This document shows positions 1-5,081 of a stretch of 5,336 nt of DNA, one piece after another. The notes beneath the pieces are model-generated. The model did not search any database and was not told where the DNA came from. It was given only the letters and a program-made list of their open reading frames with translations. The stretch's first letter is position 1; every line of letters begins with the position of its first letter. The DNA lies in the NCBI GenBank assembly GCA_016875955.1, contig VGOH01000089.1:1-5336 (forward strand). Reading direction: 5' to 3'. The DNA comes from Chloroflexota bacterium (GTDB lineage: Bacteria > Chloroflexota > Dehalococcoidia > Dehalococcoidales > RBG-16-60-22). Made by a program: the position numbers and the translations under genes.

Positions 1-353
1 AGCCACCCCTTTGTTACCAGGAAGAATATGCCGATGACCACGGCCAGCAGGAAAGAAGACATGCCCAGCCAGAAAACCTGCCCCGGCGTCAGCAGTTTGG
101 CGGGCAGAAGGCCGCTGCCGCCGCTGAAAGGCGTCCGCTTTGTGGCCAGGTCCACTCCGCTCCGGTAATCAAAATAGTCGTTCAAAGTGTTGACACTGAT
201 GTGCGTCAACAGCAGGCCGAAGCCGGCCAGCAGGGCGTAGCCGATATGGAAATAACCGTCATACCAGGCGATGCTCGCGCCCAGAAAGGCCAGCGCCACG
301 GATAGCAAGAGAAAGTGCGGCCGTGTTTCCAGAAAATATAGCTTCAGTTTCAC
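1..353 (-). CDS. MenA/UbiA-family polyprenyltransferase, 5' part only
   Basis: This is the N-terminal 117 residues of an integral-membrane UbiA-superfamily prenyltransferase, cut by the left edge. Members transfer a polyprenyl chain from its diphosphate to an aromatic acceptor; MenA acts on 1,4-dihydroxy-2-naphthoate in menaquinone synthesis. The diagnostic signature is NTLNDYFDYRSGVD (residues 55-68), which contains the Mg-diphosphate-binding Asp-rich motif (N55, D59, D62, D68) in the MenA-like form. It is preceded by the typical LETRPHF start, by a hydrophobic helix at about 14-30 and by another at about 37-53; a third spans about 93-113. The GTG start at 353-351 is chosen because an in-frame TGA lies only four codons upstream and the family N-terminus begins here. 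No clear Shine-Dalgarno sequence precedes it. Family assignment is firm. The acceptor (menaquinone or another lipid) cannot be told from this part, and no other quinone gene is visible. Confidence 0.88.
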   Translation of the reverse strand, partial: MKLKLYFLETRPHFLLLSVALAFLGASIAWYDGYFHIGYALLAGFGLLLTHISVNTLNDYFDYRSGVDLATKRTPFSGGSGLLPAKLLTPGQVFWLGMSSFLLAVVIGIFFLVTKGW

Positions 354-556
354 TGCCGATTCTCACAGGTCATTAACCTAAAGCTAAAACTGGTGCCTCT
401 GAATAAAGAAGGCACTGCCATAGACAATGCCTTCTTTTATTACCATCTAACCGTAATGGCTAATAACGAAAAAGTTGATGATATTTTCTTTAATGCCTGA
501 CTGCTCTCAATGCAGCCAGGACATTTACCCAGACTTTAATTTACTTCAAGCACCGC
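354..556. other. Intergenic region between the zinc-ribbon and prenyltransferase genes
   Basis: Apart from the hairpin at 402-441 I find no gene here. The stretch 441-545 is AT-rich. It holds only a 14-codon plus-strand ORF (456-500) without a ribosome binding site, and a weak CTGC/GCAG hairpin near 501-516. A seven-codon minus-strand ORF (373-350) abuts the prenyltransferase start. I found no convincing -35/-10 pair for the prenyltransferase. Confidence 0.6.
402..441 (-). terminator. A/T-flanked hairpin, probable bidirectional terminator
   Basis: AAAGAAGGCA (405-414) and TGCCTTCTTT (428-437) are perfectly complementary over 10 bases with a 13-base loop. With one bulged base the pairing extends through AATA/TATT to the limits given. 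The stem ends are runs of A on one side and T on the other, so either strand would give a hairpin with a U-rich 3' side. It lies about 115 bases past the zinc-ribbon stop and before the prenyltransferase start. It therefore probably ends the zinc-ribbon transcript and insulates the downstream gene. Confidence 0.7.
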
Positions 557-700
557 TTAGGGCTTGCCGATGCGGAATACCTTGGTGCCGCAGCTGGGGC
601 ATTGGCCCTGAATAGCGGGACGCTTGTTCTTCAGGGTGGTTGATTTTGCGTTCCTGATTTCTACCTTCTTCCGGCATTTCATACAATAAGCTTGGGGCAT
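557..700 (-). CDS. DUF5679-like mini zinc-ribbon protein (47 aa)
   Basis: This is a 47-residue protein with two CxxC knuckles, C6-M-K-C9 and C34-P-S-C37, separated by a basic stretch with the TLKN-RPAIQG core and ending TKVFRIGK. This is the pattern of the DUF5679 family, single-domain zinc ribbons common in Chloroflexota, actinobacteria and archaea. A related ribbon occurs at the C-terminus of some type I topoisomerases, so nucleic-acid binding is plausible but unproven. The start is the ATG at 700-698: AAAGGAGG lies 8 bases upstream and the family sequence begins there (MPQAYC). A longer reading frame extends to 763, but its extra 21 residues would lie over the promoter and Shine-Dalgarno, so that start is wrong. 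It is a separate transcription unit with its own promoter (735-763). The cellular role is unknown. Confidence 0.9.
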   Translation of the reverse strand: MPQAYCMKCRKKVEIRNAKSTTLKNKRPAIQGQCPSCGTKVFRIGKP

Positions 701-734
701 TTGTGAATCCTCCTTTATTGGTCTCTGTGAAGCA

Positions 735-763
735 ACATTAGCAAACCTGCCCAGATTTGTCAA
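735..763 (-). promoter_or_regulatory. Sigma70-type promoter of the zinc-ribbon gene
   Basis: On the minus strand there is a perfect -35 TTGACA (763-758), a 17-base spacer, and -10 TAATGT (740-735). The -10 is only 3/6 by hexamer, but a TGC just upstream gives the extended -10 form. Predicted transcription starts near 728, giving a 5' leader of about 28 bases that contains the AAAGGAGG ribosome binding site. Confidence 0.72.
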
Positions 764-768
764 TAGCG

Positions 769-789
769 TCGGGGCTCAAAAGTGCCCGA
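769..789 (-). terminator. GC-rich hairpin after the SAM hydrolase, possible operon terminator
   Basis: TCGGGGC (769-775) pairs with GCCCGA (784-789) with one bulged base and an 8-base loop, starting one base past the SAM-hydrolase stop. On the minus strand it is followed by CGCTATTG, not a T tract, so it is not a classic intrinsic terminator. It may only slow polymerase or protect the 3' end. It sits directly before the promoter of the next gene. Confidence 0.35.
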
Positions 790-790
790 T

Positions 791-1615
791 TCAGCTATTT
801 TTTAGCCTGATTTTTACCTCATCGCCCACCGCGGCTTTTAAAAAATCCCGGGCGCTGCCTCCCTTCACGGCAATTTCCAGATAACCGCTGCTGCCGATAA
901 GCGCCAGCAGACCTTCACTTTCCCCGTAGGTTCGGCTCAGTGCCGAGATAAGGCGACCGCTTATCTCAACGATAAATGGTTCTCCGGGCAGGTCTCCGCG
1001 CTTGAAGTTAGTGAACAGATTGCCGAAATGGTCTATATGCGCGATTTGCCCTACCAGGATATCCGCCGATTTCCGATACAGACCATGTCCGGGCAGCGCC
1101 GCAATGGAGTCAATATCCTCACCGAATTTTTCCGGTGACGCTCCCAGTGACAGCTGGGCAGCCACCGGGGCGAAGATATCGCGACCGTGGAACGTGGCGC
1201 TCACCGGTGAGCGCCAGAACTCGGGCCTGGTGATTGATACCGCCTTCAGTCCGGCCGGCAGCTTAACCTGCCCCTGCTCGTGGCGCAGCCGTTTCTTTGA
1301 AAACGGCTCTACTATGCCGCTCAGGACACCGTTATCTGGAGCAATGAAGTCAAATTCCGGCGTCCGCAGTATAATCGCCCTGCGCTCCGTCCCCACGCCG
1401 GGGTCAACCACGACCACATGAATGGTGCCCTCCGGGAAATAATGATAAGCCGTGCTCAGCACGAAAGCCGCCTGGGCTAAATTCTGTGGAGATACGCTAT
1501 GACAGATGTCAATGATTTTTGCCTCAGGGTTGATGGTGAGGATTACGCCCTTCATCGCCGCCACATAAGCGTCCGCCAGACCGAAATCAGTGGTCAGGGT
1601 AATGATGGCGTTCAT
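791..1615 (-). CDS. S-adenosyl-L-methionine hydroxide adenosyltransferase (SAM hydrolase, DUF62/COG1912)
   Basis: This full-length 274-residue protein belongs to the family that splits S-adenosylmethionine with water to adenosine and L-methionine. The family shares its fold with SAM-dependent fluorinase and chlorinase. Hallmarks are all present: TLTTDFG (7-12) with D10 and D16 and the MKGVI segment, VVVDPGVGT (68-76), APDNGVLS (92-99), SATFHGRDIFAPVAA (139-153) and HIDHFGNLFTN (193-203). The Asp-Arg-His triad reported for the archaeal hydrolases corresponds to D71, R78 and H143, so hydrolysis rather than halogenation is expected. I see no sign of the fluorinase-type insertion. The start ATG has GGGAG four bases upstream. 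It is the last gene of the gatB-secG operon, 29 bases after the secG stop. It is presumably cytosolic. Its physiological purpose (SAM homeostasis, adenosine or methionine recycling) is not settled even for the family. Confidence 0.93.
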   Translation of the reverse strand: MNAIITLTTDFGLADAYVAAMKGVILTINPEAKIIDICHSVSPQNLAQAAFVLSTAYHYFPEGTIHVVVVDPGVGTERRAIILRTPEFDFIAPDNGVLSGIVEPFSKKRLRHEQGQVKLPAGLKAVSITRPEFWRSPVSATFHGRDIFAPVAAQLSLGASPEKFGEDIDSIAALPGHGLYRKSADILVGQIAHIDHFGNLFTNFKRGDLPGEPFIVEISGRLISALSRTYGESEGLLALIGSSGYLEIAVKGGSARDFLKAAVGDEVKIRLKNS

Positions 1616-1644
1616 GTTGCTCCCGGTATCAACTTTACTGGTTA

Positions 1645-1863
1645 TCAGGTGAGCCGGAGCGAGATAATGGCGATGACGACAAAGAGGACAGCCAGGGCAA
1701 TGGTGAGCTGAAACATGGTTTTTTCCAGGCCCCGCTTCGTGCGGTACACGGTATCAGGCTGCCCGAAAATGCCACCCAGCCCGCCACCGCGAACCTGCAG
1801 CAGGACAATCAGTACCAAAGCTACCGCCAGCAATATCTGCGCAATACTCAAATAGGTCTGCAT
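1645..1863 (-). CDS. secG: Preprotein translocase subunit SecG
   Basis: This 72-residue membrane protein is of normal length for SecG, the small SecYEG subunit that assists SecA-driven export through the cytoplasmic membrane. It has two hydrophobic helices (about 5-23 and 49-68). The loop between them carries the family signature LLQVRGGGLGGIFG (21-34) followed by a basic stretch ending RTKRGLEK (41-48). The ATG start is supported by AGGAAGG about 5 bases upstream. It lies 23 bases after the gatB stop and is co-transcribed with it. No independent promoter is seen in the gap. SecY and SecE are not in the window. Confidence 0.95.
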   Translation of the reverse strand: MQTYLSIAQILLAVALVLIVLLQVRGGGLGGIFGQPDTVYRTKRGLEKTMFQLTIALAVLFVVIAIISLRLT

Positions 1864-1886
1864 CTTTCCCTTCCTAAGCCACTGCT

Positions 1887-3353
1887 TCAGCTTTGGGCAA
1901 GCTTTTTCTGCAAGAGCTCCCCGGCCAGGACCGGGTTGGCGCGACCTTTTGTCGCCCGCATCACCTGGCCGACCAAGAATTTCAGGGCCGTCTCCTTGCC
2001 CGCCCGGTAATCGGACACGGCCTGTACATTTGAGTTTATCACGTCAGCGATGGTGGCTTCAAGCTCTCCGGTATCGCTTATCTGGCTGAGGCCGCGCTCT
2101 TTTATGATTTCCTCAGCGGTTTTACCGGTATTGAACATATCTTCAAATACAGCTTTTGCACTCGTTCTGCTAATAACACCTCTATCTACAAAATCAATCA
2201 AAAGCCAAAATTTCTTAGCAGTCATCCTAGAATCTTTTATCTCAAGATTTTGAGCATTAAGCAAACGCAAAAACTCCCCCAACAACCAATTAGCTAATTC
2301 TTTGGCGCTTTCTTTTGGAGACCACTTATGCGGTGCTTCCTTCATGTAAGATTCAAAGTAATCTGCCATGGCCTTGTTGCTGGTGAGCAGGTCAGCGTCA
2401 TATAGAGGCAGGCCATATTCCTTCATAAATCTATCCCGCCTGTCCTCAGGTAACTCGGGTATTTTAGCCCTTATTTCCGCCACCCACTCCCGGCTTATTG
2501 AGAGTGGGGGCAGGTCGGGCTCAGGGAAGTAGCGGTAGTCATGGGCATATTCCTTGCTGCGCTGCGCCACCGTCTTTCCCTTCTCATCCACCCAGCCCCG
2601 CGTCTCCTGGGTAAGTTTTTTCCCCTCACTGAATGCCTTCCTCTGCCGCCTGGCCTCGTAGTCCATTGCCTGAAAGACGGCACGGAAGCTGTTCATGTTC
2701 TTAACTTCCACCTTGGGCGTGGTGCTGGGGCTGCCTTCAGGTTTGACGCTGATATTGGCATCGCAACGGAAGCTCCCTTCCTCCATATTGCCCGTTGACA
2801 CGCCGAGGTATTGCAGAATGCTGCGCAGTTTCTTCAGGTACTCCTCGGCTTCTTTCGGCGAACGCAGGTCCGGCTCACCGACAATCTCCATCAGCGGCAC
2901 GCCGGAGCGGTTCACGTCCACCAGGCTGTAATCTCCGCCATCAGCCGCCTCCCGATGCAGCAGTTTGGCCACATCTTCCTCCAGATGCACGCGGGTGATG
3001 CCGATTTTCTTTCTCTGGCCAGCCACTTCAATGCTTAGCCAGCCGCCCTTCCCGATTGGGGCATCATACTGGGATATCTGATAACCCTTCATCAGGTCGG
3101 GATACGGATAGTTCTTGCGGTCGAACTTGGTGTAGTCGGAAATTTGGCAATTCAGTGCTAGCGCCGTCATGATGGTGTATGCCACCGCCTGCCGGTTAAT
3201 CACCGGCAGCACACCAGGCATACCGAGGCATACCGGGCAGACATGGGTATTGGGCGGGGCAGCAGCGTAATCAGCGCTGCAGCCGCAGAACATTTTGCTC
3301 CTGGTCAAAAGCTGCGCGTGTACTTCCAGCCCGATGATGGTCTCAAAATTCAT
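1887..3353 (-). CDS. gatB: Aspartyl/glutamyl-tRNA(Asn/Gln) amidotransferase subunit B
   Basis: GatB is the tRNA-binding kinase/amidase subunit of the GatCAB complex, which converts misacylated Glu-tRNA(Gln) or Asp-tRNA(Asn) to the correct amide using ammonia from GatA. At 488 residues it is full length. Visible signatures: IGLEVHAQL (7-15); the zinc site C23-G-C25 with C39-P-V-C42; FDRKNYPYPDL (77-87); YQISQYD (91-97); HLEEDVAKL (123-131); DVNRSGVPLMEIV (146-158); EVKNMNSF (216-223); HDYRYFPEPDL (271-281). The C-terminal part (about 340-488) is the helical and YqeY-like tail, ending in the expected GQVMRATKGRANP segment. The ATG start matches the family N-terminus; a G-run lies about 8 bases upstream. 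It heads an operon with secG and the SAM hydrolase. gatA and gatC are not nearby. The segment for residues about 339-417 is AT-rich with different codon choice, though the protein stays intact. Confidence 0.97.
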   Translation of the reverse strand: MNFETIIGLEVHAQLLTRSKMFCGCSADYAAAPPNTHVCPVCLGMPGVLPVINRQAVAYTIMTALALNCQISDYTKFDRKNYPYPDLMKGYQISQYDAPIGKGGWLSIEVAGQRKKIGITRVHLEEDVAKLLHREAADGGDYSLVDVNRSGVPLMEIVGEPDLRSPKEAEEYLKKLRSILQYLGVSTGNMEEGSFRCDANISVKPEGSPSTTPKVEVKNMNSFRAVFQAMDYEARRQRKAFSEGKKLTQETRGWVDEKGKTVAQRSKEYAHDYRYFPEPDLPPLSISREWVAEIRAKIPELPEDRRDRFMKEYGLPLYDADLLTSNKAMADYFESYMKEAPHKWSPKESAKELANWLLGEFLRLLNAQNLEIKDSRMTAKKFWLLIDFVDRGVISRTSAKAVFEDMFNTGKTAEEIIKERGLSQISDTGELEATIADVINSNVQAVSDYRAGKETALKFLVGQVMRATKGRANPVLAGELLQKKLAQS

Positions 3354-3379
3354 GAAATGGCCCCCAAAACAACGAATTC

Positions 3380-3408
3380 AGTATAACAATAATACTTATA
3401 GCTGACAA
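3380..3408 (-). promoter_or_regulatory. Promoter of the gatB-secG-SAM hydrolase operon
   Basis: On the minus strand, -35 TTGTCA (3408-3403, 5/6 to consensus), a 17-base spacer and -10 TATACT (3385-3380, 5/6) are preceded by TGT, giving an extended -10. The predicted start near 3373 leaves a leader of about 20 bases before the gatB ATG. An 8-base palindrome GAGCGCTC (3413-3420) lies just upstream of the -35; nothing shows it is an operator. Confidence 0.78.
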
Positions 3409-3451
3409 GAAAGAGCGCTCAGGCGGAGAGAGAATAAACTGGCGACCGGTA

Positions 3452-3460
3452 TGGTATAAT
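3452..3460 (+). promoter_or_regulatory. Extended -10 promoter of tRNA-Ala
   Basis: A perfect TATAAT (3455-3460) is preceded by TGG (3452-3454), forming an extended -10 element. No recognisable -35 stands 16-18 bases upstream. The -10 ends 12 bases before the first tRNA base, so the 5' leader would be only about five to six bases. The promoter is divergent from, and close to, that of gatB. Confidence 0.65.
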
Positions 3461-3472
3461 GGATTGCGCAGT

Positions 3473-3548
3473 GGGGCTGTAGCTCAGCCGGGAGAGCGCC
3501 TCCTTTGCAAGGAGGAAGTCAGGGGTTCGAGTCCCCTCAGCTCCACCA
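3473..3548 (+). tRNA. tRNA-Ala (anticodon UGC)
   Basis: This is a complete 76-base cloverleaf. The acceptor arm GGGGCTG pairs with CAGCTCC, including a G3:U70 wobble, the alanine identity element for alanyl-tRNA synthetase. D arm: GCTC/GAGC. Anticodon arm: CCTCC/GGAGG with loop TTTGCAA, placing anticodon TGC at 3506-3508. The five-base variable loop is AAGTC. T arm: AGGGG/CCCCT with loop TTCGAGT. The 3' CCA is encoded (discriminator A, ACCA at 3545-3548). No intrinsic terminator is obvious directly after it. Confidence 0.98.
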
Positions 3549-3616
3549 GGGTGGGCGCCATCAAGAGCTCAAAATCTATCTTCCCTATACTTTCCGGTAT
3601 TGACATCCCCCTGCCT

Positions 3617-3691
3617 GAGCTAAAAATTCCTCTTTGCAGGCCGACCCCAAAAACTCAAGGAGCACCGCTGGTTTGGTAAAGGTTTTAGCTC
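3617..3691 (+). repeat. Perfect 9-base inverted repeat enclosing 57 bases
   Basis: GAGCTAAAA (3617-3625) is the exact reverse complement of TTTTAGCTC (3683-3691). A short inner pairing CTTT/AAAG could extend it. No T tract follows the right arm, so it is not a standard terminator. It could be a structured leader, a processing signal after the tRNA, or chance. A related GAGCTCAAAAT occurs near 3565. Confidence 0.4.
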
Positions 3692-3735
3692 GATGTGTGG
3701 TATCGCCGGGCGGCGAGAATTTTGTTCCCCTCTCA

Positions 3736-3744
3736 TGGTATGAT
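3736..3744 (+). promoter_or_regulatory. Extended -10 element, probable MFS promoter
   Basis: TGG (3736-3738) directly followed by TATGAT (3739-3744, 5/6 to consensus) forms an extended -10 element. There is no good -35 at normal spacing. The core ATGGTATRATG is shared base for base (R = A or G) with the tRNA-Ala promoter. Transcription would start near 3751, leaving a leader of roughly 50-70 bases depending on the start codon. Confidence 0.5.
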
Positions 3745-3819
3745 GCATAGACGGCGACAACCGACCAGAACGCAGTCTTTCAGCACGGAAAGGAAAGCTC
3801 CATCAGAAGCCGATTCAGT

Positions 3820-4995
3820 TTGCGTTACCTCTTCAGCGGAGTGATACCTCTGTTTGCCCTAGCACATCTTTCCCACCACCTGGTGACGGCGCTGCCGGCG
3901 CCACTCCTGCCCTATATTCGTGATGAATTCGCTCTGGATTACACCCATGCCGGCTTCATCATTTCGGCTTTCGGGGTAGTCTATGGTATCTGCCAGCTGC
4001 CGGCGGGGTGGCTCGCTGACCGCCTCGGGCCGCGCATCCTGCTCATCACTGGCATCGTTGGCGTCGGCGCCACCGGACTACTGGTCGGCATGTCTCCCAA
4101 TTACGTTATCTTGCTCGCAGGCCTGATGCTGATGGGCATACTGGGAGGCGGCTATCATCCCGCCTCCACCACCATGATATCGGCCGTGGTAGAGCCGGGA
4201 AGCCGCGGCCAGGCACTCGGTTTTCATCTGGTCGGCGGCAGTTTCAGCTACTTCCTGGCCCCGCTTATCGCTGCCGGCATTGCCGCCGCCTGGGGCTGGC
4301 GCGGCCCGTTCCTCGCCATGGCCATTCCCAGCATCGGCATCGGCATTATACTCCACATCATACTGAGAAAACGCGTGCCCACCCAGAAAATCGTGGCCCG
4401 GGGCACCAGCGCCGAAACGGAAGCCCAACCTGCTCCCGGGCAGATGCGCCGCCTGATAACCGTGATTACATTGAGCTCTTTCACCATGGCACTGGTAATG
4501 TCCATCGTTTCCTTTGTCCCGCTTTTCCTGGTCGATACCTTCGGCACGGGTAAGGAAGCGGCGGCGGCCTCAATGTCCGTGGTGTATGCCATGGCCTTCT
4601 GGGCGGGGCCACTGGCTGGCTATCTCTCGGACCGTCTTGGCCACATGGTGATGATTATCACCACCTGCTTTATGGCCAGCGTCGTGATTTTTCTTCTCAA
4701 TATCGTACCTTATGGGTTCGGCATTTTCCTCGTGCTGGCCATAATCGGCACGGTCAACGCTTTCAACACCATCGTCGCGCAGTCATACATCGTCGACCAG
4801 ACGCCGGCAAAACACCGCTCCACCGCGCTCGGCTTCTACTTCTTCGGCAACATGGAAGGCACCGGAATACTGACGCCGGTACTGGGTTATTTTATCGACC
4901 ATTTCGGCTTCCATACCGGCCTCAACATGAGCAGCCTGGCCATCGTGGCGGCGCTTGTCATCGGCTCTGCAATACTGTGGCTGAGCCGGAAATGA
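3820..4995 (+). CDS. Major facilitator superfamily transporter (12 TM, Fsr-like features)
   Basis: This is a 391-residue inner-membrane secondary transporter with two six-helix halves (about 5-182 and 210-390) joined by a charged cytoplasmic loop (about 183-209). MFS motif A appears in the first half as G63-WLAD67-R68-LG-P-R72 and as a repeat in the second half, GYLSD271-R272-LG. The segment GGGYHPASTT (109-118) followed by GFHLVGGSFSYFLAPL resembles the HP and QVGGN regions of fosmidomycin-resistance (Fsr) type exporters, so a drug or metabolite efflux role is possible. The substrate cannot be told. N-terminal His residues (H16, H19, H20) lie in helix 1. The start is uncertain. The TTG used here has no ribosome binding site, GTG at 3841 would clip helix 1, and the best Shine-Dalgarno (AAGGA, 3790-3794) stands 7 bases before an ATC at 3802. 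A terminator overlaps the stop. Confidence 0.85.
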   Translation: MRYLFSGVIPLFALAHLSHHLVTALPAPLLPYIRDEFALDYTHAGFIISAFGVVYGICQLPAGWLADRLGPRILLITGIVGVGATGLLVGMSPNYVILLAGLMLMGILGGGYHPASTTMISAVVEPGSRGQALGFHLVGGSFSYFLAPLIAAGIAAAWGWRGPFLAMAIPSIGIGIILHIILRKRVPTQKIVARGTSAETEAQPAPGQMRRLITVITLSSFTMALVMSIVSFVPLFLVDTFGTGKEAAAASMSVVYAMAFWAGPLAGYLSDRLGHMVMIITTCFMASVVIFLLNIVPYGFGIFLVLAIIGTVNAFNTIVAQSYIVDQTPAKHRSTALGFYFFGNMEGTGILTPVLGYFIDHFGFHTGLNMSSLAIVAALVIGSAILWLSRK

Positions 4996-5028
4996 CAGGG
5001 CTGGCTGTCAGCAGCGCTGTCCTCTTTA
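4994..5028 (+). terminator. Intrinsic terminator of the MFS gene
   Basis: GACAG (4994-4998) pairs with CTGTC (5017-5021). After one G:G mismatch, GCTG (5000-5003) pairs with CAGC (5012-5015) around an 8-base loop. The stem is followed by CTCTTTAT. The hairpin begins inside the TGA stop codon, so transcription ends right after translation. It separates the transporter from the endonuclease gene. Confidence 0.7.
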
Positions 5029-5067
5029 TACCCCCAGCGTCACTTTATGGAACGACGAATCTCCGAG

Positions 5068-5073
5068 TATAAT
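5068..5073 (+). promoter_or_regulatory. -10 element of the endonuclease III-like gene
   Basis: A perfect TATAAT ends 8 bases before the GTG start codon. A start of transcription 7-8 bases after the hexamer would fall at or one to two bases before the GTG, giving a leaderless message. No Shine-Dalgarno is present. The -35 region (TTTATG at 5044-5049, 18-base spacer) is poor. Confidence 0.55.
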
Positions 5074-5081
5074 AGCCAATA

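Larger units (their letters stand above)
3549..3819 (+). other. Gap between tRNA-Ala and the MFS gene
   Basis: No convincing gene is present in about 270 bases. What can be seen: a perfect inverted repeat of GAGCTAAAA (3617-3625) with TTTTAGCTC (3683-3691); an isolated TTGACA (3600-3605) with only a poor TAAAAA 15 bases on; a 16-codon ORF at 3693-3743 beginning MCGIAG; an extended -10 element (3736-3744); and a purine-rich ribosome-binding-like run GGAAAGGAAAG (3787-3797). The reading frame of the transporter is open back to 3751 but has no standard start codon upstream of 3820. Confidence 0.6.

Noticed and set aside
456..500. 14-codon plus-strand ORF (MANNEKVDD...)
   Set aside because: No ribosome binding site or promoter, very short, and no recognised family.
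701..763. N-terminal extension of the zinc-ribbon protein to ATG at 763
   Set aside because: The extension would run through the promoter and Shine-Dalgarno; the family sequence begins at the ATG ending at 700.
1002..1421. A 139-codon plus-strand ORF opposite the SAM hydrolase
   Set aside because: Antisense shadow of a clearly conserved gene, with low-complexity, Ser/Pro/Arg-rich translation and no ribosome binding site.
2541..3038. Several plus-strand ORFs of 67-85 codons opposite gatB
   Set aside because: Overlapping shadows in different frames over conserved GatB coding sequence.
3218..3240. Tandem direct repeat GGCATACCGA/GGCATACCGG
   Set aside because: Lies in the codons for the conserved CPVCLGMPG zinc-site segment of GatB; explained by coding sequence.
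3541..3560. CCAC/GTGG hairpin over the tRNA 3' end as a terminator
   Set aside because: It would compete with the tRNA acceptor end, is only four pairs, and has no T tract.
3464..3679. A 71-codon plus-strand ORF covering the tRNA and the gap after it
   Set aside because: Its core (AQPGERLLCKEEVRGSSPL) is the well-known false translation of a tRNA-Ala gene.
3473..3820. Integrative element or att site at the tRNA 3' end
   Set aside because: No repeat of the tRNA 3' end, integrase or mobile gene is found in the window.
4078..4592. Minus-strand ORFs of 114-116 codons opposite the MFS gene
   Set aside because: Antisense shadows of the transporter; no family resemblance and no ribosome binding sites.
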